From assembly GCF_000346485.2 (NCBI RefSeq), contig NZ_KQ976354.1:3933436-3997435 (forward strand): a DNA stretch of 64,000 nucleotides, given 5' to 3'. This document shows, piece by piece, positions 38,391-47,775 of the stretch (positions within the stretch are counted from its first letter, which is position 1; each line of letters begins with the position of its first letter). The notes under the pieces are model-generated. The model was not told the DNA's origin and made no database searches. It saw nothing but the letters and a program-made list of their open reading frames with translations. The translations under genes were made by a program, and so were the position numbers. The DNA comes from Scytonema hofmannii PCC 7110. GTDB taxonomy: Bacteria; Cyanobacteriota; Cyanobacteriia; Cyanobacteriales; Nostocaceae.

Positions 38391-40369
38391 TTAACTGTTC
38401 CAGTTAAAGGAGAACTAGCACTAGCGTAGTTTTTCAAAGGCATTCTGCCAGCAAGGTAAGCCAAACGACCTGCAACGGAAGCCAAATTCATAGCCCGTGC
38501 CATTGCGGGTGGGTTTTGTGATAAAGCGATCGCACTATTAATTAACAACGCATCTGCGCCCATCTCCATTGCCTGCGCCGCTTCTGAGGGAGTTCCAATG
38601 CCGGCGTCTACCACCACTGGTACATTGGCATTTTCAATGATGATTTGAATATTCGCAGTTGTTTTCAATCCCTGTCCGGAACCAATGGGGGATGCTAAAG
38701 GCATGACAGTAGCACAACCCACTTCTTCCAAACGCTGTGCCAGAATTGGGTCAGCGTTAATGTAAGGCAATACAGCAAATCCTTCTTTCACCAATTGTTC
38801 TGCTGCTTGTAAAGTTCCAATAGGATCGGGTAGCAAATACTTAGAATCGGGAATAACTTCTAATTTGACAAAATTGTTATCTTCCTGTCCTAAAAGCTTT
38901 GCCATTTCCCGTCCCAAACGTGCCACCCGAATGGCTTCTTCCGCAGTGTGACAACCTGCTGTGTTGGGCAACATCCAAATTTTTGACCAATCTAGTGCTT
39001 CAGCTAAACCTTCGTGTCCCGGTGCATTTGTCTGTACTCGCCTTACCGCAACAGTGACAATTTGGCAATCGCTGGCAACAACACTTTGCTGCATTTCCTC
39101 AATGTTGCGGTATTTGCCAGTTCCCGTCATCAAACGAGAATTGAAAGTTTTGCCAGCAATTTGAAGTGGTGTGTCTTGAAGAGGGAGGGGGGGAGGGGGA
39201 GTGGTGGGGAGTGGGGGAGTAGGAAGTGTCAGCATTGAAGTAGTAGATGACTTGGTATGGAAGCGCGAATAGTGAAAGTGAGAAAGTAGGGGGTCTGATT
39301 TTTGCTCTAAAATCAAATCCGCGATTAATGCTGCTGTTATGGGTGCTAGAAGAATACCATTCCGGTAATGACCAACAGCAAAGGTTAGGTTTTCACAGGG
39401 ACTGGTGCCAAGAATGGGTAATTCATCTGCAGTCGCAGGGCGAAATCCCCACCATAGTTCCTCAATAGGATAATGCTGTAATTGAGGATATAAACGGATT
39501 GCTTTTTGTAGTAGAGATTGAATTCCGGCTGGGGTGTTATTGGGAGTGAAGCCAACATCCTCAATGGTTGCACCAATAATAATGCGCCCATCTCGTCTCG
39601 GGACAATGTAAATTTCTTCCCCAAATAAAACCCTTGTCAAAGGCAAATCCGGCTCATTTTTGGGGACTCGCACGCTCAGCATTTGACCTTTTCGCGGACG
39701 CACGGGGAGTGGAAATACTGCATTAGACCAAGCACCAGTTGCCAAAACATAGTGTTCGGCTTGGATAACGCCTGCATTTGTTTGTACGCCAACAACTAGC
39801 CTCTGTTGCTGCTGAATTCCTTCAACCGCAACACCCTCTTTGATTTCAACACCAAGAGATTTGGCAGCAGCTAACATTGCTTGTGCTAAGGCGCGATTAT
39901 CCACTTGTGCGTCTTCAGGATACCACCAGCCGCCGATCGCGTCTTCTCCCAAACCAGATTGGTACTGGTGTATTGTTTCTCGATCCAGCCAGTAACTTGG
40001 GGACGAGGAGGGGAGGATAGGGGGATTACTCTCTCCCTCTCTCCCTCTCTCCCTCTCTCCCTCTCTCCCTCTTTCCTCAAGAACTGGTGTCAGGATACCG
40101 CAAGACCAATAACCAGTGTTTAATCCTGTAAAAGTTTCCAGTTTGTGCGTCCAGTCGGAATATGAGGACAAAGAACGCTGGCATAACTCTAGCATGGCTT
40201 TATGGGAAATTTTTTCAGCACTAGGTGCCAGCATTCCAGCTGCTGCATGAGTTGCGGCGGTTTGAAAGTTTTGGCTTACTAGTGTGACTTTAGCCCCGCG
40301 CAATTTTAGTTCTATGGCGATCGCCAATCCAATAATGCCGCCACCAATAATTAAAACGTTACTAGTCAT
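38387..40369 (-). CDS. thiO-thiG: Fused glycine oxidase and thiazole synthase
   Basis: A 660-residue bifunctional thiamin enzyme. Residues 1-365 are ThiO, an FAD glycine oxidase ([17 protein letters not shown]) that makes dehydroglycine. Residues about 405-655 are ThiG, the thiazole synthase barrel with the catalytic-lysine block [15 protein letters not shown]. This fusion is known from other cyanobacteria. The linker (about 370-400, [14 protein letters not shown]) and a second segment inside ThiO near residue 110 (GREGERERG) are encoded by dispersed G/C-rich and CTCTCCCT repeats. No TPP riboswitch is visible upstream. Confidence 0.93.
   Translation of the reverse strand: MTSNVLIIGGGIIGLAIAIELKLRGAKVTLVSQNFQTAATHAAAGMLAPSAEKISHKAMLELCQRSLSSYSDWTHKLETFTGLNTGYWSCGILTPVLEERGREGERERGREGESNPPILPSSSPSYWLDRETIHQYQSGLGEDAIGGWWYPEDAQVDNRALAQAMLAAAKSLGVEIKEGVAVEGIQQQQRLVVGVQTNAGVIQAEHYVLATGAWSNAVFPLPVRPRKGQMLSVRVPKNEPDLPLTRVLFGEEIYIVPRRDGRIIIGATIEDVGFTPNNTPAGIQSLLQKAIRLYPQLQHYPIEELWWGFRPATADELPILGTSPCENLTFAVGHYRNGILLAPITAALIADLILEQKSDPLLSHFHYSRFHTKSSTTSMLTLPTPPLPTTPPPPLPLQDTPLQIAGKTFNSRLMTGTGKYRNIEEMQQSVVASDCQIVTVAVRRVQTNAPGHEGLAEALDWSKIWMLPNTAGCHTAEEAIRVARLGREMAKLLGQEDNNFVKLEVIPDSKYLLPDPIGTLQAAEQLVKEGFAVLPYINADPILAQRLEEVGCATVMPLASPIGSGQGLKTTANIQIIIENANVPVVVDAGIGTPSEAAQAMEMGADALLINSAIALSQNPPAMARAMNLASVAGRLAYLAGRMPLKNYASASSPLTGTVN
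40030..40076. repeat. CTCTCCCT octanucleotide repeat inside thiO
   Basis: Five tandem CTCTCCCT units. Being eight bases long, three units keep the frame, and the gene reads through as an eight-residue peptide repeat. Confidence 0.85.
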
Positions 40370-40377
40370 TAGTTAAT

Positions 40378-40500
40378 AGTCAGTAGTCAACAGTCAACGT
40401 TCAACAATCAACAGTCGTAGAGTCAAGAGTCAAGAGTCAAGAAGTCGTGGCTTTTGACTATGGGCTATAGACTGTTGACTAATAACTAATAACTCATAAC
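40378..40500. repeat. GTCAACA/GTCAAGA repeats upstream of thiO-thiG
   Basis: Short tandem AGTCAACAGTC and GAGTCAAGAGTC units directly upstream of the start codon, partly complementary to TTGACTAATAACT at the far end. Confidence 0.7.
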
Positions 40501-40547
40501 CGATGGTTCATATGTCTTAATATCTAGATTTGAATCAATGGCTAGTA

Positions 40548-40958
40548 TTACCACAAAGCTCTAATGGGTTCGTTTTGCTGATTTGTTTCCTCAGTTGACT
40601 GATTATTTGTTGTATTGGGTGTATTTTCCGTTCCTTCTTGGATTTGCTCCTCAGCATTATTGGGCTGCTGCTGAACTTGAGCTACGTTATCTCTACTAGC
40701 ACTATCCGTGCTGTCATTAGCAGTATCCGTACTGCTATTACTCGTGCTGTTATTGTTGGTACTGCGAGGAGCATTGCTGTTACCAGAGCTATTAACATTG
40801 ATATTAGCTGGTAAAACTCTTGATGCTCTGGTTCTTTGTGCTGGTGCTGGACCTTGGGCAGTATTTTGACCGCCCATAGGAAAGCTAATTCCTAGTAATG
40901 TCCCTAGTAAAATCGCCAAACCCCCAGCCATTAGGATGAGTGGTGTCCATCTGCCCAT
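40548..40958 (-). CDS. Membrane-anchored low-complexity protein
   Basis: A 136-residue protein with one N-terminal membrane segment (about residues 6-27, LILMAGGLAILLGTLLG) and a long Asn/Ser/Thr/Gln-rich tail predicted disordered. The tail probably lies outside the cytoplasm. No domain or family recognised; typical of cyanobacterial surface-linked hypothetical proteins. Confidence 0.65.
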   Translation of the reverse strand: MGRWTPLILMAGGLAILLGTLLGISFPMGGQNTAQGPAPAQRTRASRVLPANINVNSSGNSNAPRSTNNNSTSNSSTDTANDSTDSASRDNVAQVQQQPNNAEEQIQEGTENTPNTTNNQSTEETNQQNEPIRALW

Positions 40959-41517
40959 GTTATTTTTCTCCGTTTTATCCTTTTGGTTACCTTAGCACTG
41001 CCATTATGCAGGTCAATACCATTTTGCAGCAATATTTGCCGTAAATTATCCCCGCACTGGCACTCAATTGTTTTTCCTTGAGCTTGTACTGTAGGGATTT
41101 ATTTATGATAGGTGTGTTACCTCTAGGTTGTATTGTAACAATTTATTTCTAATCTAGAAGTAGACTCATATAGTATACTATTGTGCCACTTCCAAACTAC
41201 TCCTTCCTTGTCCAAAAATTATCTATATTGAATGAACCGCAAAGACGCAAAGGATAGGTATAGCCCCGAGCATAGCCAATGGCTGACGCCACGGCTAGCG
41301 CCGAACGGCATCCCGAAGCGTCTCGAACGCGAGTGCGTCTCCGTCAGGAGAAGAGAAGAAAGAGGAAAAGAAGAATCACCTTATAATACCCAAGGGACTC
41401 AGATTGAGTCTGTGGCAAACAGGGGAAAACTGCGTAACTCCTTCAACAAGGGTAAAGGATGAAAGTCCAATGCCCAATGCCCATTTTCATTGCAAGTTGT
41501 CTCTTAATCCTCATCAT
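40959..41517. other. Intergenic region with palindromic repeats, upstream of cimA
   Basis: About 560 bases. From 41,231 it holds GAACCGCAAAGACGCAAAG and then a CGCGAGTGCGTCTCCG palindromic repeat. The cimA frame is open through part of it, but the content is repeat-derived. No gene supported. Confidence 0.5.
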
Positions 41518-43173
41518 ATGACTGCAAATTCATCATCACAGCTTTGGATTTATGACACCACGTTACGGGATGGCACTCAACGCGAAGGGTTATCAGTTTC
41601 TATAGAAGATAAGTTACGCATTGCCCGCAGACTAGATCGATTGGGAATTCCTTTTATAGAAGGTGGTTGGCCTGGTGCAAATCCGAAAGACGTGCAGTTT
41701 TTTTGGCATCTTCAAGAAGAACCCTTGACTCAAGCAGAAATTGTTGCTTTTTGTTTTACTCGACGCCCCAATAAAATAGCTTCAGAAGACCCAATGATCC
41801 AAGCAATTCTGGCGGCTGGTACTCGTTGGGTCACGATTGTTGGGAAGTCCTGGGATTTACAAGTGACCGAAGGGCTGAAAACAACACTGGCAGAAAATTT
41901 GGCCATGATTCAAGACACAATTGACTATCTTCGCAGTCAAGGGCGTCGTGTTATCTATGATGCAGAACATTGGTTTGATGGTTACAAGCACAATCGAGAT
42001 TATGCTTTACAAACATTAGAGACTGCGATCGCATCTGGTGCTGAGTGGATAACTCTTTGCGATACCAATGGTGGTGTTTTGCCCCATGAAATTACTGAAA
42101 CTGTCCAAGCCGTCAACAGTCATTTATCATTTGTTATGAGTCAAAAACCCATGACAAATGACAAAGAACAAAGAACAATCCCCCTATTAGGTATTCATGC
42201 TCATAACGATTCAGATACAGCAGTTGCGAACACAATAGCTGCTGTCATGGCAGGGGCAAAAATGGTACAAGGCACGATAAATGGATATGGCGAACGTTGC
42301 GGCAACGCCAATCTTTGTTCTTTAATTCCCAACTTGCAGTTAAAATTGGGTTATCAGTGTCTTGAAGATCGCAAAATATCTCACATTACAGAAACCAGCC
42401 GCTTTGTCAGCGAAGTTGTGAATCTTGCGCCTGACGAACATGCTCCTTTTGTAGGACGTTCGGCTTTTGCTCACAAAGGTGGTCTTCATGTATCGGCGGT
42501 AGAACGAAATCCCCTCACATACGAACACATACAACCAGAAAAAATCGGAAATCGTCGCCGGATAGTCATTTCCGAACAATCAGGAGTGAGTAACGTTTTA
42601 GCGAAAGCACGAACTTTTGGGATTGAACTGGATAAAAACAATCCAAAAACCGGGCAAATTCTGCAACGTCTCAAAGTTTTAGAAAATGAAGGATATCAAT
42701 TTGAGGCAGCAGAAGCAAGTTTTGAGTTGTTAATGCGCGAGGCTTTAGGAAACCGTCAGTCCTTCTTTGAAGTTAAAGGCTTCCAAGTTCACTGTGACTT
42801 AGTTCAAGGTGAAGAAACAACAAGTGCGCTTGCGACTGTAAAAGTTGCTGTGAGTGGTAGAGATATTCTGGAAGTTGCAGAAGGGAATGGACCTGTTGCG
42901 GCATTAGATGCGGCATTACGCAAGGCTTTGGTGAATTTCTACCCGCAAATTGCTTCCTTTGAACTGACAGATTACAAAGTGAGAATTTTGAACGGGCATA
43001 CAGGGACAGCAGCGAAAACCCGAGTTTTAGTAGAATCGGGCAACGGGCATCAACGCTGGACTACTGTGGGAGTTTCGACCAACATTTTGGCAGCTTCCTA
43101 TCAAGCTGTTGTTGAGGGCTTGGAATACGGTTTATTGCTACACTCTCAAGCTGAGGTGGCGTTAATGAGTTAG
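41518..43173 (+). CDS. cimA: Citramalate synthase
   Basis: CimA condenses pyruvate with acetyl-CoA to citramalate, feeding threonine-independent isoleucine synthesis. Starting at the ATG at 41518 it is 551 residues: IYDTTLRDGTQREGLSVS at the N-terminus, GIHAHNDSDTAVANT with metal ligands, then a C-terminal regulatory LeuA dimer domain. Between VQAVNS and the GIHAHND block about 15 residues (SQKPMTNDKEQRT and neighbours) look repeat-derived, since their DNA has ATGACAAATGAC-type repeats. The stop falls in a TTAGTGG repeat. Confidence 0.93.
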   Translation: MTANSSSQLWIYDTTLRDGTQREGLSVSIEDKLRIARRLDRLGIPFIEGGWPGANPKDVQFFWHLQEEPLTQAEIVAFCFTRRPNKIASEDPMIQAILAAGTRWVTIVGKSWDLQVTEGLKTTLAENLAMIQDTIDYLRSQGRRVIYDAEHWFDGYKHNRDYALQTLETAIASGAEWITLCDTNGGVLPHEITETVQAVNSHLSFVMSQKPMTNDKEQRTIPLLGIHAHNDSDTAVANTIAAVMAGAKMVQGTINGYGERCGNANLCSLIPNLQLKLGYQCLEDRKISHITETSRFVSEVVNLAPDEHAPFVGRSAFAHKGGLHVSAVERNPLTYEHIQPEKIGNRRRIVISEQSGVSNVLAKARTFGIELDKNNPKTGQILQRLKVLENEGYQFEAAEASFELLMREALGNRQSFFEVKGFQVHCDLVQGEETTSALATVKVAVSGRDILEVAEGNGPVAALDAALRKALVNFYPQIASFELTDYKVRILNGHTGTAAKTRVLVESGNGHQRWTTVGVSTNILAASYQAVVEGLEYGLLLHSQAEVALMS

Positions 43174-43257
43174 TGGATAGTTGTTAGTTGTTAGTGGATA
43201 GTTGTTAGTTGAACTCTTAACCACTAACCACTAACCACTAACCACTAACCACTATCC
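43172..43257. repeat. TTAGTTG/CCACTAA repeats in inverted arrangement
   Basis: Tandem GTTAGTTGTTAG then complementary AACCACTAACCACTAAC, supplying the stop codons of both convergent neighbours. Confidence 0.85.
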
Positions 43258-43497
43258 ATTTTGAGAAAAACTGTCCCAGACTTGGGCAACGACTTTGCTC
43301 AGCCAGCGTCTCTGCTGTATGTCGAGCAAACTATCGTCAGCAAGGAGTTGGGCAGTGACCTCCTCTAAGGATTGACCCTGAGCGCGAACAATTTTAATGA
43401 CACCAGCAATTGCGGCAGCAACCACTTCTGCATCAACAGCAGGTTTGTGTCGTAAAGCAAAGATTTCTTGAGGACTGTCTGGGATGGGATAATTCAT
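43252..43497 (-). CDS. Small conserved cyanobacterial protein
   Basis: An 81-residue helical protein, MNYPIPDSPQEIFALRHKPA then AIAGVIKIVRAQGQSLEEV and WLSKVVAQVWDSF. The frame stays open 24 bases upstream to another ATG, but the shorter start has the better fit to a compact protein. No domain recognised; size and helicity recall unnamed cyanobacterial proteins. Confidence 0.65.
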   Translation of the reverse strand: MNYPIPDSPQEIFALRHKPAVDAEVVAAAIAGVIKIVRAQGQSLEEVTAQLLADDSLLDIQQRRWLSKVVAQVWDSFSQNG

Positions 43498-43656
43498 GGC
43501 GTAATGTTTACAGAAAAACAAAATGAATAATAAATATGAGAACCTCTTAAAGTTTCTTTACTGAATTTTGTTCAAGTAATAGGGCGGAGTTTACCGTGAT
43601 TTAGCCTTTTGTTAAATCTGTCTTAATACATAGATTTATTGGAGATTCTAGAAAAA

Positions 43657-45798
43657 ATGAGAGAGTTACTGTATTTAGAAATCCCTACTCCCGACACATC
43701 TGCTGTTTGTGATTGGTTGCAAACTCATTTTGACCCGGCAATAGGGGAAAAATTGCTGACTTCGGAAGGCTTTCGCTTAAGAACCCCAAATACTACAACT
43801 ACTAACGAGAAAATCTCGGAAAAGTTACCGATAGAATTATCTGTATTTGTTTGGTCGGTACAGCGAACAACTTACTTGAAAGCATTCCGTTGGGCAGACA
43901 AACCATTCCCAAAAGAGCGGCAAATTCTTCAGCGCCTTACCACCGAGATTCGCCGCCGATTTCCTCACAATTATCCTGAACCACCAATCGTTGATTTATC
44001 AAAAGCATCAATTTTTGAGGCACTTGCACCATATTATCCTCTTACTGTCAAATTTTTTCAAAAAATGCCAAACGGGGAGTATGATCTCAAACGCGTCTAC
44101 TGGTGGGAAAAACAATGGCGTGAAGGTGTGCGTCATCCCAAGCAACCGCGTCAAGTGGTGTTTTCTCATACTGGGGACTGGGGACAAGAGACTGAGGACT
44201 GGGAAAAAGAAACTTCCAATCCAAAATCCAAAATCCAAAATCCAAAATCCAAAATCCAAAATCCTCCATATGACCTAATCTACATCGGCGGTGCGCTTGG
44301 CATTATTCATGCAGCTGTGATGGCAAAACTGGGTTATCGAGTGCTGCTAATAGAACGGTTGCCTTTTGGACGCATGAATCGCGAATGGAATATATCTCGT
44401 GATGAAATTCAAAGTTTAGTTAACTTGGGCTTACTCACACCTTCAGAAGTGGAATCTTGTATTGCACGGGAGTATAAAGACGGATTCAATAAATTTTTTG
44501 ATGGTAATAATCCCAAAAATCTCAAAGCATCGATTTTGCATACGCCCACAGTCCTTAACATAGGATTGGAGTCTGAGAAATTACTGCAACTCTGCGGGCA
44601 AAAGTTGCGCCTTGCTGGTGGTGAGATTTGGGATGAAACGGAGTTTGTGAAAGCGGATGTATACAATACACAAATTGTGCTTAGTGTCAAGCATTTACCA
44701 AGCCAAACGGATAAACAGGTGAGTGGGCGACTACTCGTAGATGCAATGGGAACAGCTTCACCAATCGCATGGCAATTGAATGGGGGTCGTGCCTTTGATA
44801 GTGTATGCCCTACAGTAGGAGCAGTGATTGAGAAAGGATTTGAACCTGGAGTGTGGAATTCTCAATATGGAGATGTTCTTAACAGTCATGGAGATATTTC
44901 ACGCGGACGGCAATTGATTTGGGAATTGTTTCCTGGGGCAAATGAGGAACTAACAATTTACTTATTCCATTACCATGAAGTCAATGCTAAAAACCCAGGT
45001 TCTCTGTTAGAGATGTACGAAGATTTTTTCACAATTCTGCCAGAGTATCGGCGTTGCAATATGGAAAAACTGGTGTGGAAAAAGCCAACATTTGGCTACA
45101 TACCAGGACATTTTAGCCTAGGGAGTCGCGATCGCACGGTTGCTTTTGACCGTTTGATAGCAATAGGAGATGCAGCATCGCTACAGTCTCCCTTAGTTTT
45201 CACAGGTTTTGGTTCTCTAGTTCGCAACTTAGAACGCTTAACAACCCTTTTAGATGTCGCGCTTAAACACGACTTACTGCGCGTACAGCACCTAAATAAA
45301 ATCCGTGCTTTCCAGAGTAATGTTGCTGTCACCTGGATGTTTTCTAAAGGAATGATGGTTCCTACCGAGAAATTCTTACCACCTCAGAGAATTAACTCAA
45401 TGCTCAACAACTTTTTTGGTTTGTTAGCAGACGAACCCCCAGAAGTAGCAGATAACTTCATCAAAGATAGATTTGATTGGTGGACATTTAATCAACTGGC
45501 ATGGAAAGCAGCAAAAAACAATCCAACATTACTGCTGTGGATTTGGGAACTCGCTGGTGTTAGGGATTTAATCAAGTGGACGGGCAATTATTTTGACTTT
45601 GGACGCCATACCCTAGTGAGGGCTTTATTAAAAGGATGGTTCCCACAGTTGCTGCGTCAAACGAGTTCCTGGTTAGAACCACGCTACCCAGCATTGTGGC
45701 TGCAACTCCTCGCAATTAATTATGCTCTCACCACAGGTGTAGGACGCACTCAAAGCCAAGCAACAAAAGTGACATCAGAAGCACAAATTCAGTGTTAA
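43657..45798 (+). CDS. CruA/CruP-type FAD-dependent lycopene cyclase-like protein
   Basis: A 713-residue protein most like the CruA/CruP family, the cyanobacterial and green sulphur bacterial lycopene cyclases. The FAD-binding core starts at about residue 205 (YDLIYIGGALGIIHAAVMAK, RVLLIERLPFGR), with NREWNISRDEIQSLVNLGLL and later LIAIGDAASLQSPLVFTGFG. The long N-terminal domain before it is typical of CruA. It should form carotenoid ionone rings at the membrane. Just before the flavin domain about 30 residues are encoded by CCAAAAT repeats, giving NPKSKIQNPKSKIQ. CruA versus CruP is not decided; length favours CruA. Confidence 0.75.
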   Translation: MRELLYLEIPTPDTSAVCDWLQTHFDPAIGEKLLTSEGFRLRTPNTTTTNEKISEKLPIELSVFVWSVQRTTYLKAFRWADKPFPKERQILQRLTTEIRRRFPHNYPEPPIVDLSKASIFEALAPYYPLTVKFFQKMPNGEYDLKRVYWWEKQWREGVRHPKQPRQVVFSHTGDWGQETEDWEKETSNPKSKIQNPKSKIQNPPYDLIYIGGALGIIHAAVMAKLGYRVLLIERLPFGRMNREWNISRDEIQSLVNLGLLTPSEVESCIAREYKDGFNKFFDGNNPKNLKASILHTPTVLNIGLESEKLLQLCGQKLRLAGGEIWDETEFVKADVYNTQIVLSVKHLPSQTDKQVSGRLLVDAMGTASPIAWQLNGGRAFDSVCPTVGAVIEKGFEPGVWNSQYGDVLNSHGDISRGRQLIWELFPGANEELTIYLFHYHEVNAKNPGSLLEMYEDFFTILPEYRRCNMEKLVWKKPTFGYIPGHFSLGSRDRTVAFDRLIAIGDAASLQSPLVFTGFGSLVRNLERLTTLLDVALKHDLLRVQHLNKIRAFQSNVAVTWMFSKGMMVPTEKFLPPQRINSMLNNFFGLLADEPPEVADNFIKDRFDWWTFNQLAWKAAKNNPTLLLWIWELAGVRDLIKWTGNYFDFGRHTLVRALLKGWFPQLLRQTSSWLEPRYPALWLQLLAINYALTTGVGRTQSQATKVTSEAQIQC
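44218..44264. repeat. CCAAAAT heptanucleotide repeat inside the cruA-like gene
   Basis: Six CCAAAAT units. Three units equal 21 bases, so each set of three encodes one NPKSKIQ peptide without shifting frame. Confidence 0.9.
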
Positions 45799-45865
45799 TT
45801 GTTAATTGTTAGTTGTTAGTTGTTAATTCAAAATTAGCCACTAACCACTAACCACTAACTACTAG
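45797..45865. repeat. TTAGTTG/CCACTAA repeats between convergent genes
   Basis: GTTAATTGTTAGTTGTTAG then CCACTAACCACTAACC; it provides the stop of the cruA-like gene and, on the other strand, the last codons of the coiled-coil gene. Confidence 0.85.
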
Positions 45866-47288
45866 CATCCTTATTAAACTTTGGCAATTCAACAGATGAG
45901 AGAGATTTTCGTCTTTTTGGCGGACGGTGTGGATAAAGTAGGGGTGAGGGGGAATTGGAGTTGGCAGAATCATTCATCAGTTGCACGTGGGAAACAGCAG
46001 TTTCTGATAATTCGAGAACTGGTGCTTGGTCTGACCATAGATCTACACATTCCTCTGGTTGAGTTTCATTCGTAAATACTGGAGTTGTTTCTGGTTCTTC
46101 TGGTTCTTCTGCCAAATGTGTGGCAGTCGTTTCCCAGATAGCCGCCGATGCTGGTGTGTTGTCTTCATGCACTTCTACAGGAGATGCTGGCTGTGCAGGC
46201 GCAGAATTCGCTGTAAAGAACATTTGGATGACCCCATCTAACTGCCGATCTAAGTCGCTAGACTCTGGTATAGCGCCTGTTCCTATTACGTCGGTGTCGG
46301 TGGTTTGTGTTGGGGATGGGATTTCTTCTTCTTCCTCATCTGAGGTGTCCCAAGGCGATGGTTGATTGGGAGATGTGCTTTCTCCTTTCTGAACAGGTGA
46401 TGAAGATTCAAACCAAGGATTATCTTCATCGTCTGTAAATGAATTCTGTTCTCCTGACCAAGGTCTAATTGGTTGCGTGTAGGTAAATAAGGAATTAACC
46501 AACTTAGGGGGTCTTGGGGCTTTGCTCCCTGGGTCGTTATCATCAAGGGAGTCGTAGCTAGGAACCGGGGTCTCCAAACACTTTTCTAGCGCTGCTTTGA
46601 ATTGTAAAGTCTGGCGCTGCTGTCGCATCAGCCGAGTCCGTAACTCTCGACAAGTGGTTTCTGCTTGTACTAAGTGATGGGATTGTTCGTTATAGTTAGA
46701 TTGAATAAGAGCGCACTCCCGCTCTAGTTGGGCAAGGCGTTGCTGGTTAATTTCTAATTGCGCTTTAGAGCTTTCGACTAAACTTTCTTGGCGCTGAGCG
46801 CTTGCAGTTGTAGTTTCCAATTGTTGATATAAAGACCTGATTTGCTCTTGAGCCGCCGCCAGTTCCTGTGCTTGTTGGCTGAGCATTGACTCTGTGACAC
46901 TGGAGCGCTTTTTCTGCCACTCTACAGCCTTTTCTGACTCACTTAAAGTCATTTTAAGCTGCTGCACTTGGTTGTACAAGTCATCGTTGCTCAAGCGCAG
47001 TTCTTCGTTCAAGACCAATAATTTCTTGAACTCAGAGTCTATCATCTGCTGTTTGTCACTATCTGGTTCTGCAACCCAGTCTTCGCCAGAAGCACCATCC
47101 GATGTAATATCTTTCTCACATCCCTTATCTTGTGCTGGTGCTAGTAGTGGAACTTTTGCGATCGCTGTGGTTTCATCAGGCAAAACAGAGTAAAACGGGC
47201 AACTTGCAGGTTCCGGTTGTGGCGAGTTACTCGATTTTAATGGTTCAACGAAAGCTTCATTTTTAGGGGTATCAGCTTCATTCATCAC
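45855..47288 (-). CDS. Coiled-coil hypothetical protein
   Basis: A 477-residue cytoplasmic protein. Residues about 80-240 are strongly predicted coiled coil (EELRLSNDDLYNQVQQLKM, then QQRLAQLERECALIQSNY). The last 230 residues are acidic, Pro/Ser/Glu-rich and probably disordered. It ends in a basic RPPKRRKSLSSVELPKF tail. It resembles a type of cyanobacterial coiled-coil protein without known function. No catalytic motif. Confidence 0.7.
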   Translation of the reverse strand: MMNEADTPKNEAFVEPLKSSNSPQPEPASCPFYSVLPDETTAIAKVPLLAPAQDKGCEKDITSDGASGEDWVAEPDSDKQQMIDSEFKKLLVLNEELRLSNDDLYNQVQQLKMTLSESEKAVEWQKKRSSVTESMLSQQAQELAAAQEQIRSLYQQLETTTASAQRQESLVESSKAQLEINQQRLAQLERECALIQSNYNEQSHHLVQAETTCRELRTRLMRQQRQTLQFKAALEKCLETPVPSYDSLDDNDPGSKAPRPPKLVNSLFTYTQPIRPWSGEQNSFTDDEDNPWFESSSPVQKGESTSPNQPSPWDTSDEEEEEIPSPTQTTDTDVIGTGAIPESSDLDRQLDGVIQMFFTANSAPAQPASPVEVHEDNTPASAAIWETTATHLAEEPEEPETTPVFTNETQPEECVDLWSDQAPVLELSETAVSHVQLMNDSANSNSPSPLLYPHRPPKRRKSLSSVELPKFNKDASS

Positions 47289-47775
47289 TATTCTTTGCCG
47301 AAATTCATCGGATGGTTCCTAATCCACTAGCTTAAACTTAAAACCAGAGACTGTGGTAATATTTCACCTAACATATGCTGTCATATCAAAATCTTTTCCA
47401 TAGGGCAAATTGATTTTTTCTATGATTCAGGTACCAGCCATCAGTTAGACGCAGCTTTTCCGTGCTGATGCTGACAAAACAGTAGAAATTAACGGATTCT
47501 GATGTTTTGAGAATTGGGAGTGGGGAGTAGGGAGTAGGGAGTAGGGAGTAGGGAGGCTAAGCCGCAAGCTCCATGTATGTGAGCAGTACCTTACCTAATA
47601 TTTTGTTCTCCTGAGGGGGCAATATTAATTAACAATTGAGAAACCCGGTACATAGAACTTTCCGGGATTCTCGTTTGGCAATTTATTTAAGTTAACATTG
47701 ATTTGCTTTCAGATAGTATATTTTGACATCGGATGTGAAGTCAGTATATCTAGAATTCATTAACCTTTTCTTAAA
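47289..47775. other. Intergenic region with GGGAGTA repeats
   Basis: No gene. Holds a GGGAGTAGGGAGTAGGGAG array (47,516-47,556) and an AAACCCGG/CCGGGAT type hairpin near 47,640. Upstream of the coiled-coil gene and downstream of the anchored protein gene. Confidence 0.5.

Noticed and set aside
40030-40076. Possible CRISPR array
   Set aside because: The units are eight bases with no spacers; this is a simple tandem repeat inside a gene. No repeat-spacer pattern exists anywhere in the window.
40378-40500. TPP riboswitch upstream of thiO-thiG
   Set aside because: The sequence is short tandem repeats and lacks the conserved CUGAGA and ACCUGAU elements.
41232-41462. A 76-codon frame upstream of cimA
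   Set aside because: Entirely encoded by dispersed palindromic repeats; composition is that of the repeat, not of a protein.
41404-41517. Longer N-terminus for CimA
   Set aside because: The frame is open but encodes no family sequence; the conserved protein starts at the ATG at 41518.
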